Assembly (NCBI RefSeq): GCF_020831365.1
Contig: NZ_JAJHPV010000009.1
Coordinates: 124,001 to 188,000, forward strand
Direction of reading: 5' to 3'
DNA from: Massilia agrisoli
GTDB taxonomy: Bacteria; Pseudomonadota; Gammaproteobacteria; Burkholderiales; Burkholderiaceae_D
DNA: 64,000 nt
In this document: positions 17,101 to 25,500 of the stretch, one piece after another
How positions within the stretch are numbered: the stretch's first letter is position 1
Layout: each line of letters opens with the position of its first letter
Notes under the pieces: model-generated
What the model saw: only the letters and a program-made list of their open reading frames with translations
Database searches by the model: none
Told to the model about the DNA's origin: nothing
Translations under genes and position numbers: made by a program

Positions 17101-19578
17101 ATGAACGCCAACGAAAAAATGTTGAACCGGTCGCTCCCGCCGCAGGAGGTCTCGGTCGATGTCCTGTGTGAAAAGTACGCCAAGGGCAGCGAAGCGACCA
17201 TCGGGGCGGTGCAGGCGCGCGTGGCGCGCTCGCTGGCCCAGTACGAAAGCGCCGAGCTGCGCGACGCCATGGAGGAACGCTTCCTGTGGGCCCAGCTGCA
17301 CGGCTTCATTCCGGCAGGGCGCATCAACTCCGCCGTCGGCATGGGCATGAAGGCCACTTTGATGAATTGCTTCGTGCAGCCGGTCGGCGATTCGGTGACC
17401 GGCTGGCACGAGGGCCTGCCCGGCATCTACACGGCGGTCGCCGAAGCGGCCGAGACGATGCGCCGCGGCGGCGGGGTCGGCTACGATTTCAGCGCCATCC
17501 GCCCCTGCGGCAGCAAGGTCAAGGGCACCCATTCGCGCGCCTCCGGCCCGGTGTCGTACATGGAAGTGTTCGACGCGTCCTGCAAGACGGTGGAATCGGC
17601 CGGCGCGCGCCGCGGCGCCCAGATGGGCGTGCTGCGCATCGACCATCCGGACATCGAGCGCTTCATCGCCGCCAAACACAATGGCTCGTTCACCAACTTC
17701 AACCTGTCGATCGCCGTCACCGACGCCTTCATGCAGGCGCTTGAAGCGGGCGCGCCGTTTGAACTGGTGCACGCGGCCGAACCGGCCGACGACCAGATCG
17801 CGGCAGGCGCCTTCCAAAGGCCGGACGGCAGCTGGGTCTACCGCACCGTCGATGCGGCGTCGCTGTGGCATGCGGTGATGACCTCCACCTACGACCACGC
17901 CGAGCCAGGCGTGTTGTTCATCGACCGCATCAATTCGGAGAACAACCTCTATTACGCCGAGCGCCTGTGCGCCACCAATCCTTGCGGCGAACAGCCACTG
18001 CCGGCGTACGGATGCTGCGACCTCGGCTCGGTCGACCTGACCCGCTTTGTCGACCGCCCCTTCACCGCCGAGGCCGCGATCGATTTCGAGCGCCTGCGCC
18101 AGGTGGCCGCCATCGGCGTGCGCATGCTCGACCTGGCGCTTGACGCCACCGAGTGGCCGTTGCCGCAGCAAGCCGAAGAAGGCCGCAACAAGCGCCGCGT
18201 CGGCCTTGGTTTCCTTGGCTTGGGCAGTGCGCTGGTCATGCTGGGCATCGCCTACGACAGCGATGAAGGGCGCGCGATGGCCAGCCGCATCGCCGAAGAA
18301 CTGCGCAACGCGGCTTATGTCGCCTCGATTGAGCTGGCACGCGAAAAGGGGCCATTCCCCATGTTCGACGCCGAGGCCTACCTGGCCGGCCAGTTCATCT
18401 CGCGCCTGCCCGGGGAGCTGCGCGAACAGATCGCCGAACACGGCATCCGCAATTCCCACCTGCTGTCGATTGCGCCCACCGGCAGCATCACGCTCGCCTT
18501 TGCCGACAATGCATCGAACGGCATCGAGCCGGCGTTCTCGTGGGTCTACCACCGCAAGAAGCGCATGGCCGACGGCAGTACCCGTTCCTACGAGGTGGCC
18601 GACCATGCGTGGCGCCTGTACCGCCACCTCGGCCACGACGTCAGCGACGATGCGGCGCTGCCGCCGCAGTTCGTCACGGCGCTGCAGATGGCCGCGCGCG
18701 ACCACCTTGGCATGATGCAGGCGGTCCAGCCGTTTATCGACACCGCGATCTCAAAGACCGTCAACGTGCCGGCGGACTATCCTTATGAAGACTTCAAGGA
18801 CTTGTACCGCAACGCCTGGCGCGCGGGCTTGAAAGGGCTGGCAACCTACCGCCCCAACGCAGGCCTCGACAGCGTCCTGAGCGTGGCGCCGGCGGCCCAG
18901 CCATCGGCCCTGCCGGACGAAGACCCGCTGCGCAAGCGTTTCGACAGCCGCGCGCCGGGGGAGCTCGAATCGGTCACCTGCAAGGTCCGCTACTCGACGC
19001 AGGAAGGCAGCAAGGCGGCCTACCTGACGGTGAGCTTCATCCGCGTCGAAGGACGCCTCGCAGGGCAGCCCGTGGTCATCGAGCGGCCGTTCGAGTTCTT
19101 CATGCCGACCAACCAGCGCAGCGACGGCCAGCAATGGAGCACCTCGACCATGCGCCTGTTATCGCTGGTCGCGCGGGCCGGCAGTTCGGTGGCCAAGGCG
19201 CTGGCGGACATGCGCGAAGTGGTGTGGGAAAAGGGACCGGTTCGCTGCGGCACCTTGACGCGCGACGATGGCAGCGAAGTGCCCGTGTATCACGATTCGG
19301 AAGTGGCGGCGATCGCCTTCATGCTGCAGCGCGTGCTGATCCGGCGTGGATTCCTCGACCGCTACGGCAACCAGGTGCCGGTGGCCGAACTGGCGCGCCA
19401 GCTGGCCGCAGCGTCGGCCGCGCCAGCGGCGCCGAGTGCGCTCGCGCTCGGCGACGTCGCCGCGGCGCCGGTTCAGAACGGTGGGCGCAAGTGCCCGGAG
19501 TGCGGCGCCCACGCGCTGCGCAAGATCGACGGCTGCAGCCATTGCGCTGAATGCCACTACATCGGCAGCTGCGGTTAG
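17101..19578 (+). CDS. nrdJ: Adenosylcobalamin-dependent (class II) ribonucleotide reductase
   Basis: An 825-residue class II enzyme that makes dNTPs with a B12 radical, hence independent of oxygen. Visible motifs: NCFVQPV near residue 90, RRGGGVGYDFS, RRGAQMGVLRIDHPDI, the active-site triad in NPCGEQ (Asn293, Cys295, Glu297), PTGSITLAF, and a C-terminal zinc-ribbon-like set CPECG...CSHCAEC that may supply the redox cysteines. AGGA precedes the ATG at 17101. Last gene of the ipdC-ubiUVT-cupredoxin-nrdJ operon, followed by a terminator at 19589. No class I nrdAB or class III nrdDG is in the window. Confidence 0.95.
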   Translation: MNANEKMLNRSLPPQEVSVDVLCEKYAKGSEATIGAVQARVARSLAQYESAELRDAMEERFLWAQLHGFIPAGRINSAVGMGMKATLMNCFVQPVGDSVTGWHEGLPGIYTAVAEAAETMRRGGGVGYDFSAIRPCGSKVKGTHSRASGPVSYMEVFDASCKTVESAGARRGAQMGVLRIDHPDIERFIAAKHNGSFTNFNLSIAVTDAFMQALEAGAPFELVHAAEPADDQIAAGAFQRPDGSWVYRTVDAASLWHAVMTSTYDHAEPGVLFIDRINSENNLYYAERLCATNPCGEQPLPAYGCCDLGSVDLTRFVDRPFTAEAAIDFERLRQVAAIGVRMLDLALDATEWPLPQQAEEGRNKRRVGLGFLGLGSALVMLGIAYDSDEGRAMASRIAEELRNAAYVASIELAREKGPFPMFDAEAYLAGQFISRLPGELREQIAEHGIRNSHLLSIAPTGSITLAFADNASNGIEPAFSWVYHRKKRMADGSTRSYEVADHAWRLYRHLGHDVSDDAALPPQFVTALQMAARDHLGMMQAVQPFIDTAISKTVNVPADYPYEDFKDLYRNAWRAGLKGLATYRPNAGLDSVLSVAPAAQPSALPDEDPLRKRFDSRAPGELESVTCKVRYSTQEGSKAAYLTVSFIRVEGRLAGQPVVIERPFEFFMPTNQRSDGQQWSTSTMRLLSLVARAGSSVAKALADMREVVWEKGPVRCGTLTRDDGSEVPVYHDSEVAAIAFMLQRVLIRRGFLDRYGNQVPVAELARQLAAASAAPAAPSALALGDVAAAPVQNGGRKCPECGAHALRKIDGCSHCAECHYIGSCG

Positions 19579-19588
19579 AAAAAATAAA

Positions 19589-19609
19589 GGCCCGGCGCAA
19601 TGCCGGGCC
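19589..19609. terminator. Bidirectional terminator between nrdJ and cytochrome c gene
   Basis: Perfect 8-base stem GGCCCGGC/GCCGGGCC with a 5-base loop. On the minus strand it is followed by a T-rich run, so it terminates the cytochrome c transcript. It may also end the nrdJ operon on the plus strand. Confidence 0.8.
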
Positions 19610-19635
19610 TTCAACGCCTGCATTTACATTTACTT

Positions 19636-19944
19636 CTACTTCTGCGCCATCACCCAGCCGGCCAGGGTCTTGGCTTCGGCCGCGCTCAGGGCATTCGGCG
19701 GCATGGCCATCGGGCCCCAGACGCCGGTACTGCCCTTGGTCAGGCTGGTCACGATCTTCGCTTCCGCGTCCTTCTGGCCCTTGTACTTTGCGGCCACGTC
19801 CTTGAACGCCGGGCCCAGCACCTTTTTGTCGAGCGCATGGCAGCCCATGCAGTTCTTCGCCTTGGCCAGGTCGGCGTTGGCGCGCGCCTGGCCGCCCATC
19901 GCGATGCCTGCGCATGCAAGTAAAACGAGTAATACGGTTTTCAT
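19636..19944 (-). CDS. Small periplasmic cytochrome c (c551/c8 type)
   Basis: A 102-residue protein with a cleavable signal (to about ARA, residue 22), one heme site CMGCH near residue 32, and a distal Met in GPMAMPPN. Size and layout match cytochrome c551/c-552, soluble single-heme donors to nitrite reductases and oxidases. GGGAG lies 7 bases before the ATG. It sits just downstream of hemN on the same strand. It could donate electrons to NirK alongside the cupredoxin. Confidence 0.92.
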   Translation of the reverse strand: MKTVLLVLLACAGIAMGGQARANADLAKAKNCMGCHALDKKVLGPAFKDVAAKYKGQKDAEAKIVTSLTKGSTGVWGPMAMPPNALSAAEAKTLAGWVMAQK

Positions 19945-20024
19945 TTACATCTCCCATAAAGCCGCAAACACGGCGGAATAATTGTAGGCCGGGGCCGTTT
20001 ACAAATCCTTGAAGCGCCTTAAGA

Positions 20025-21452
20025 TCAGATGGTCTTCGAGTAGCGCATGCGCGTGAGCGGAATGTCGCTCGGCGTGCCGAAGTACTTGTCGAACACCATG
20101 CACAGGTTGCGCACCAGCAGCCGGCCTTTCGGCGTCACCGTCAGCTCGGAGGCCGACATGTCGAGCAGGCCGTCGGCTTCGAACTCGCGCAGCCGCGCCA
20201 GCTCGGGGGCGAAGTAGGCGTCGAACTCGATGCCGTGGGCGCGCTCCACCGAGCGCACGCCCAGGCGGAAGTCGCACATCAGGCGCCCGATCACGTCGCG
20301 GCGGATCACGTCGTCGCGCGTCAGCTCGATCCCGCGCGCCACCGGCAGGCGTCCTTCGTCCAGCCCGGCGTAGTAGCGCTCCAGCGACTTCTCGTTCTGG
20401 CAGTACGAGTTGCCAACCGCGCTGATGGCCGATACCCCGCAGGACACCATGTCGGTGTCGGCATGCGTCGAGTAGCCCTGGAAATTGCGGTGCAGCTGGC
20501 CGCTGCGCTGGGCCACCGCCAGCTCGTCGTCCGGCTTGGCGAAATGGTCCATGCCGATGTAGACGTAGCCGGCGGCGGTCAGGCGTTCGATGCACAGGCC
20601 GAGCATGGCCAGCTTGTCCTGGTCGGACGGCAGGTCGGCGTCGACGATCAGGCGCTGCGACTTGAACAGCTGCGGCATATGCGCGTAGTTGTAGATCGAG
20701 ATGCGGTCAGGGCTTGCCGCCACCACCTTGGCCAGGGTCTGGCCAATGGTCGTCAACGTCTGCTTGGGCAGGCCGTAGATCAGGTCGATGCTGATCGAGC
20801 GGAAGCCCGCTTCCCTGGCGGCGGCGATGGCGTCGAGGGTGAGCGCATCGGGCTGGATGCGGTTGACCGCCTTCTGCACTTCAGGATCGAAGTCCTGCAC
20901 CCCAAGGCTGACCCGGTTGAACCCTTGCCTGCGCAGCGAGCGGATACGGTCGCCGTCGACTGTGCGCGGATCGATCTCGATCGAGTATTCGCCGGTGCTG
21001 TCGTCGGCAAACTCGAAGCTGCTGCGCAGGTGCGCCATCAGCCTGTCCATCTGCGCGTCCGACAGGTAGGTCGGCGTGCCGCCGCCCAGGTGCAGCTGCT
21101 CGACACGCTGCTCGCTTCCCAGCAGCTGCGCCTGCATGCTGATCTCGCGCATCAGGTAGCCAAGGTAAAGCTCGGCCTTTTCGTGTTCCTTGGTGATGAT
21201 CTTGTTGCAAGCGCAGTAGTAGCACAGCGATTCGCAAAACGGGATGTGCAGGTAGAGCGACAGCGGCAGCCGCGCCGCAGCGTTGCCCAGGCCGGCGACC
21301 ACCGCCGCATATTCATTGTGGCCGTAACCGGCGCGGAACCGGTCGGCGGTGGGATAGGACGTATAGCGCGGGCCCTGCTGGCTCATTTTGGCGATTAGCT
21401 GCGCGTCGAACTGGACAGCCGTGGACGGGGCAAAGGTGGTATCACTCAACAT
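20025..21452 (-). CDS. hemN: O2-independent coproporphyrinogen III dehydrogenase
   Basis: A 475-residue radical-SAM enzyme. CX3CX2CXC at C73, C77, C80 and C82 (CESLCYYCAC) binds the [4Fe-4S] cluster; LHLGGGTPTYLS is the SAM glycine motif; the C-terminal HemN domain has RDVIGRLMCDFRLG. It makes protoporphyrinogen IX for heme without oxygen. Divergent from norB, with which it shares a 348-base control region carrying an FNR-type box at 21585, so it is probably induced under anoxia. Confidence 0.95.
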   Translation of the reverse strand: MLSDTTFAPSTAVQFDAQLIAKMSQQGPRYTSYPTADRFRAGYGHNEYAAVVAGLGNAAARLPLSLYLHIPFCESLCYYCACNKIITKEHEKAELYLGYLMREISMQAQLLGSEQRVEQLHLGGGTPTYLSDAQMDRLMAHLRSSFEFADDSTGEYSIEIDPRTVDGDRIRSLRRQGFNRVSLGVQDFDPEVQKAVNRIQPDALTLDAIAAAREAGFRSISIDLIYGLPKQTLTTIGQTLAKVVAASPDRISIYNYAHMPQLFKSQRLIVDADLPSDQDKLAMLGLCIERLTAAGYVYIGMDHFAKPDDELAVAQRSGQLHRNFQGYSTHADTDMVSCGVSAISAVGNSYCQNEKSLERYYAGLDEGRLPVARGIELTRDDVIRRDVIGRLMCDFRLGVRSVERAHGIEFDAYFAPELARLREFEADGLLDMSASELTVTPKGRLLVRNLCMVFDKYFGTPSDIPLTRMRYSKTI

Positions 21453-21479
21453 GTTCTCCTGAAGGTAAGCGGCTGGCCG

Positions 21480-21506
21480 CTAACATATATTCAGCATCCA
21501 TGTTAG
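21480..21506. promoter_or_regulatory. Inverted repeat near hemN start
   Basis: Perfect 7-base arms CTAACAT and ATGTTAG separated by 13 bases, 28 bases upstream of the hemN ATG. Possibly an operator overlapping the hemN promoter; no regulator is assigned. Confidence 0.4.
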
Positions 21507-21584
21507 TGACGAGCACGGCACCCGGCAATATCAAATGTGCGTTTCCAAACTATATTTGCACGGCGCGCTGCTTGTAGGAAAAAT

Positions 21585-21598
21585 TTGATCCACATCAT
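21585..21598. promoter_or_regulatory. FNR/Dnr-type box in hemN-norB region
   Basis: TTGAT-CCAC-ATCAT differs from the TTGAT-N4-ATCAA consensus at one base. It lies 133 bases before hemN and 203 before norB. The Crp-Fnr protein encoded at 26759-27439 has the ExxSR recognition residues expected for TTGAT half-sites. Confidence 0.7.
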
Positions 21599-21683
21599 GT
21601 TCCCGGCGGGCGGCTCCCGGCTACCATCGGGTCCTGCTGCAAGTGTCGCGCCGTGTTCACGCTTCTTCACTAACTGAACAATT

Positions 21684-21699
21684 ACCTAAACCAGATCAA
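21684..21699 (-). promoter_or_regulatory. Motif shared with HMA-gene upstream region
   Basis: On the minus strand this reads TTGATCTGGTTTAGGT. The same 16 bases with one change (TTGAC) occur at 32509-32524. The left half matches an FNR half-site; the right half does not. Confidence 0.45.
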
Positions 21700-21731
21700 T
21701 TTTAAACAGCCATTTCATTTGCAGATTATAA

Positions 21732-21754
21732 AACATACTAATAAAATGCATCTT
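21732..21754. promoter_or_regulatory. NsrR-like operator before norB
   Basis: The right arm AAATGCATCTT (21744-21754) matches the published 11-1-11 NsrR half-site completely. The left arm AACATACTAAT matches at 6 of 11. It lies 47 bases before the norB ATG, where NO-sensitive repression would be expected. Confidence 0.65.
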
Positions 21755-21800
21755 ATCGTTCACCCCGCTTCACCTTCACCACATCAATAAGGAAATTGTC

Positions 21801-24074
21801 ATGCACTCCACGCGCAAACTATGGACATGGCTAGCAATCATCTGCGTACTTTCGTTTACCGCCCTTGGCTGGGTCGGCCGCGAGATCTACCTTGAGAAGC
21901 CACCTATCCCGACGCAGGTCCGCACTGCCGACGGCGACATCCTGTTCTCCAAAGACCACCTGCAGTACGGCCAGCAGGCCTGGCTCTCGGCCGGCGGCCA
22001 GCAGCTGGGCACCGTCTGGGGCCATGGCAGCTACCTGGCGCCCGACTGGTCGGCCGACTGGCTCCACCGCGAGGCGCTGGCCTTGCAAGACCTGTTCGCG
22101 CTGCGCGACTTCAAGCTGAAGTACGCCGAGCTCGATGCAGGCGACAAGGCCCGCGTCGACGTGCTGGTCAAGACCGAGCTGCGCACCAACACCTACGACG
22201 CCAAGTCCGACACGCTGCTGCTCTCGCCGATCCGCGCCGAAGCGGTGCGCCAGACCGCGCAGCACTTCGACGACCTGTTCGGCGACGCCGCTGCACTCGA
22301 CGCCCTGCGCGAACAGTATGCGATGACGCCGAACGCGCTTCCAGAAGCGAATGACCGCAAGTCGCTGACCGGCTTCTTCTTCTGGACCGCGTGGGCAGCC
22401 GCCACCGACCGCCCAGGCGAAACCGGCCTGTCCTACACCAGCAACTGGCCGCACGAACCGCTGGTTGACAACACACCAACGGCCGGTGCCGGTATCTGGT
22501 CGATCGCCAGCGTGATCCTGATGATCGGCGCGATCGCCGGCATGGTTTTCTTCCACGGCATGCACAAGGAAGAAGACGATCCCGCTCCGCCAAAGAGCGA
22601 CCCGCTGTTTGACCTGAAGCCTACCGCTTCGATGAAAGCCACGCGCAAGTACTTCTTCGTGGTGGTGGCGCTGATCCTGGCGCAAGTCGGCATGGGCGTC
22701 ATCACCGCGCACTATGCGGTCGAGGGCACCAGCTTCTTCGGCTTCCCGCTGGCCGAGATCCTGCCATTTACCGTCTCCCGCACCATCCACACCCAGTTCG
22801 CGGTGCTGTGGATCGCCACCGCATGGCTGGCCACCGGCCTGTATATCGCACCGGCCATCTCGGGCAAAGAGCCAAAGTACCAGGCGCTCGGCGTCAACGT
22901 GCTGTTCTACGCGCTGCTGTTCATCGTCGCCGGTTCGACCTTGTTCGGCTGGCTGGGCACCCTGCAGAAGCAGGGCACCGACTTCGCCTTCTGGATCGGT
23001 AACCAGGGCCTCGAATTCACCAGCATGGGCCGCGTCTGGCAGATCCTGCTGTTCGTCGGCCTGCTGTTCTGGGCAACCCTGCTTGGCCGTGGCCTGTGGC
23101 CAGCGCTGAAGAAGCCTTCCGAAAGCCGCGGCCTGATCGCCATGGTGTTCCTGGCTGCTGTCTGCATCGGCGGTTTCTACGCCACCTCGCTCACCTGGGG
23201 CAAGACCACGCACTACTCGATGGTTGAATACTGGCGCTGGTGGCTGGTCCACCTGTGGGTCGAAGGCTTCTTCGAAGTGTTCGCCACCGCCGTCATCGCA
23301 CTGCTGTTCACCCGCCTTGGCCTGATTCGCGCCGCTTCGGCCAACAGCGCCATCGTGCTCGAAACGATCGTGTTCCTGTTCGGCGGCATCCTGGGCACCC
23401 TGCACCACCTGTACTTCACCGGCACGCCGACTTCGGTCATCGCGATCGGTTCGATGTTCTCGGCCCTGGAAGTGGTACCGCTGTCGATCATCGGTATCGA
23501 GGCATTCCGCAACTACAAGCGTTCGAAAGCCGCGCCATGGGTGGAAACCTACAAGTGGCCTATCCTGTGCTTCATCGCAGTGGGTTTCTGGAACACCGTT
23601 GGCGCCGGCCTGCTGGGCTTTGCGATCAACACCCCAATCGCGCTGTACTACATGCAAGGCATGAACATGACGGCAGCCCACGGCCACGCCGCACTGTTTG
23701 GCGTGTACGGCATGCTGGGTATCGGCCTGATGCTGTTCTGCCTGCGCGGCCTGACCGACCGCCTGGCATGGTCCGATTCGGCCCTGCGTCCAGCGTTCTG
23801 GCTGCTTAACCTCGGCCTGTCGATGATGGTGTTCCTGTCGCTGGTCCCAGCCGGTATCTACCAGGCCTGGGCAAGCATCACCCGCGGCGTGTGGTACGCA
23901 CGTTCGCCGGAAGTGGTTCACTCCAGCTTCATGGAGACCATGGTCTGGCTGCGCGTACCAGGCGATATCGTGTTCTCGATCGGTATCGTGTTCCTGGCTC
24001 TGTTCATGTGGCGCCTGGTGTTCCAGAAGCGCGCAGAGCGCAAGCTGGCCAGCTCGCTGACCGCCGCCAAGTAA
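21801..24074 (+). CDS. norB: Quinol-dependent nitric oxide reductase (qNOR)
   Basis: A 757-residue single-subunit NO reductase that reduces NO to N2O using quinol. The first membrane helix (about 9-28) is followed by an N-terminal periplasmic domain (about 30-230; LQYGQQAWLSAGGQQLGTVWG), which replaces the cytochrome c subunit of cNOR. The heme-copper-oxidase-like part then runs from ~285 with twelve or so helices, including HGHAALFGVYG. Length exceeds the ~450 of NorB from cNOR and no norC is nearby, so the quinol type is firm. The upstream region carries FNR-type and NsrR-like sites. Its electrons would come from the ubiquinone made by UbiUVT. Confidence 0.95.
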   Translation: MHSTRKLWTWLAIICVLSFTALGWVGREIYLEKPPIPTQVRTADGDILFSKDHLQYGQQAWLSAGGQQLGTVWGHGSYLAPDWSADWLHREALALQDLFALRDFKLKYAELDAGDKARVDVLVKTELRTNTYDAKSDTLLLSPIRAEAVRQTAQHFDDLFGDAAALDALREQYAMTPNALPEANDRKSLTGFFFWTAWAAATDRPGETGLSYTSNWPHEPLVDNTPTAGAGIWSIASVILMIGAIAGMVFFHGMHKEEDDPAPPKSDPLFDLKPTASMKATRKYFFVVVALILAQVGMGVITAHYAVEGTSFFGFPLAEILPFTVSRTIHTQFAVLWIATAWLATGLYIAPAISGKEPKYQALGVNVLFYALLFIVAGSTLFGWLGTLQKQGTDFAFWIGNQGLEFTSMGRVWQILLFVGLLFWATLLGRGLWPALKKPSESRGLIAMVFLAAVCIGGFYATSLTWGKTTHYSMVEYWRWWLVHLWVEGFFEVFATAVIALLFTRLGLIRAASANSAIVLETIVFLFGGILGTLHHLYFTGTPTSVIAIGSMFSALEVVPLSIIGIEAFRNYKRSKAAPWVETYKWPILCFIAVGFWNTVGAGLLGFAINTPIALYYMQGMNMTAAHGHAALFGVYGMLGIGLMLFCLRGLTDRLAWSDSALRPAFWLLNLGLSMMVFLSLVPAGIYQAWASITRGVWYARSPEVVHSSFMETMVWLRVPGDIVFSIGIVFLALFMWRLVFQKRAERKLASSLTAAK

Positions 24075-24085
24075 GTGTAAGACCC

Positions 24086-24110
24086 GCCGGCTGCGCCACC
24101 CGCAGCCGGC
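24086..24110 (+). other. Intercistronic stem-loop after norB
   Basis: Perfect 10-base stem GCCGGCTGCG/CGCAGCCGGC with a 5-base loop and no T-run. It may limit read-through or protect the norB mRNA before the DUF2249-nsrR part of the operon. Confidence 0.55.
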
Positions 24111-24138
24111 ATCACCAACCAGTTAGCAGGAGATTTAC

Positions 24139-24402
24139 ATGCCACACGATTGCTCCACACCGCAGGTCGATCACGGCGTCTACGCCTTCGACGCCCGCGG
24201 CGTCGCCCGCCGTTTCCGCCACGCCGCCATCTTTGGCGCGCTGAGCGTCCTGACCCCCGGCGAGACCATGCGCTTTTATAACGACCACGACCCGCTGCCG
24301 CTGCTGCAGCAGCTGTCGCAGCACTTCGGCCCGCGCCTGCACGCCGCCTACCTGGCGCGCGAACCGGGCGAAGTCATCATCGACTTCAAGATCGTCGGTT
24401 AA
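24139..24402 (+). CDS. DUF2249-domain protein (first copy)
   Basis: An 87-residue soluble protein of the DUF2249 family: VYAFDARGVARRFRHAAIFGALSVLTPGETMRFYNDHDPLPLLQQL, ending in strands EVIIDFKIV. DUF2249 proteins resemble TusA/SirA folds and repeatedly co-occur with NO and nitrite reduction genes; biochemical role unknown. AGGAG lies 6 bases before the ATG. Follows norB by 64 bases and precedes nsrR by 21. Confidence 0.85.
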   Translation: MPHDCSTPQVDHGVYAFDARGVARRFRHAAIFGALSVLTPGETMRFYNDHDPLPLLQQLSQHFGPRLHAAYLAREPGEVIIDFKIVG

Positions 24403-24423
24403 CGCCACCATCCGGATACTGCC

Positions 24424-24894
24424 ATGCGCCTGACCGACTACACCGACTATGCATTGCGCGTACTGATGCACTTGGGGACGCACCCGGGCAAGACCATCAC
24501 CATTCGCGAGATTGCCACCGCCCACGGAATCTCGCATAATCACCTCAGCAAGATCGTCTACCATCTCGGACTGCTGGGCATCCTGACCACCTTGCGCGGC
24601 CGCGCCGGCGGCATCAAGCTGGCGCAGCCGCCCGCGCAAATCATGCTCGGTGCGGTGATCCGCGCGACCGAGCCCGACTTCCAGATGGTCGAATGCTTTT
24701 CCGAGCAGGACAACAGCTGCGTGCTGGCCGGCCGCTGCAAGCTCAAACGCCTGCTGGCAGATGCCACCAGCGCGTTCCTGGAGCGGCTCGACCGCGTACC
24801 GCTGTCGGTGCTGCTCAATGGCGCGGACGGCCAGCCCGGCTGCCGGCCGCTGGCAACGACTTTCGACCCGACCCATGTCCTACATCCTGCTTAA
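24424..24894 (+). CDS. nsrR: NsrR-type Rrf2 NO-sensing repressor
   Basis: A 156-residue Rrf2 protein with N-terminal winged HTH (ITIREIATAHGISHNHLSKIVYHLG) and three cluster cysteines C91, C99 and C105; Asp8 in TDYTDYALR matches the extra ligand seen in Streptomyces NsrR. It would hold a [4Fe-4S] cluster that NO destroys, relieving repression. NsrR-like boxes are visible before norB, nirK and nnrS. The SirB2 start lies inside its 3' end (20-base overlap). A second, similar regulator is at 30649-31143. Confidence 0.88.
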   Translation: MRLTDYTDYALRVLMHLGTHPGKTITIREIATAHGISHNHLSKIVYHLGLLGILTTLRGRAGGIKLAQPPAQIMLGAVIRATEPDFQMVECFSEQDNSCVLAGRCKLKRLLADATSAFLERLDRVPLSVLLNGADGQPGCRPLATTFDPTHVLHPA

Positions 24895-25255
24895 ACACGC
24901 GCACATTACGCTGGCCGCGACCAGCGTCTCGTTCTTTTTGATCCGCGGGCTGTGGATGCTGGCCGGCTCGCCAATGCTCTCGCGCGGCTGGGTCAGGCAC
25001 ACGCCGCACCTGGTCGATACCCTGCTGCTGTCGAGCGCCATCGCACTGGCCGGGATGGCCGGCATTTCGCCGCTGTCGAGCCCCTGGCTCGGCGCCAAGA
25101 TCGGCGCGCTGGTTGCCTACATCGTGCTTGGCTCGATCGCCCTCAAATACGGAAAAACACGCTTGTCCCGCCTCGCCGCCTTTATCGCGGCGATCGGCTG
25201 CTTCGCTTACATCGCCACGACCGCCGTGACCAAGAATCCCTTGTTCTTCCTCTGA
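24875..25255 (+). CDS. SirB2-family membrane protein
   Basis: A 126-residue protein with four predicted membrane helices (LAATSVSFFLIRGLWMLAG; HLVDTLLLSSAIALAGMAG; AKIGALVAYIVLGSIALKYG; LAAFIAAIGCFAYIATTAV) and conserved histidines KHAHI and RHTPHLVD. SirB2 proteins are of unknown function; they recur near respiratory genes. The ATG at 24875 overlaps the end of nsrR, so expression is coupled. Confidence 0.85.
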   Translation: MSYILLKHAHITLAATSVSFFLIRGLWMLAGSPMLSRGWVRHTPHLVDTLLLSSAIALAGMAGISPLSSPWLGAKIGALVAYIVLGSIALKYGKTRLSRLAAFIAAIGCFAYIATTAVTKNPLFFL

Positions 25256-25263
25256 CAGCCGCC

Positions 25264-25500
25264 ATGCCACAGCCAACCGATATCCCCGAAATCTATCTTG
25301 ACCTGCGCGGCATGTTCCCGCCCGAGCCGATGGAGCGCGTCCTCGACGCGCTCACCATGCTGGCCCCCGGGCAGCAGGTGCGCATGCTGATCGACCGCGA
25401 ACCGCATCCGCTGTACCGCATCCTCGAGCGCAACGGCTACACCTTCCGCTGCAGCGAGCCGGAACCGGGCCTGTACCAGGTCATCATCCAGGAAAACTGA
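25264..25500 (+). CDS. DUF2249-domain protein (second copy)
   Basis: A 78-residue relative of the protein at 24139: IYLDLRGMFPPEPMERVLDALTMLAPGQQVRMLIDREPHPLYRIL, ending GLYQVIIQEN. Starts 8 bases after the SirB2 stop, and its TGA shares its last base with the next ATG. Two diverged copies in one operon suggest different partners. Confidence 0.85.
   Translation: MPQPTDIPEIYLDLRGMFPPEPMERVLDALTMLAPGQQVRMLIDREPHPLYRILERNGYTFRCSEPEPGLYQVIIQEN

Noticed and set aside
21831-23921. 696-residue frame antisense to norB
   Set aside because: Composition (His/Gln/Asp/Glu rich) mirrors membrane codons of norB on the other strand.
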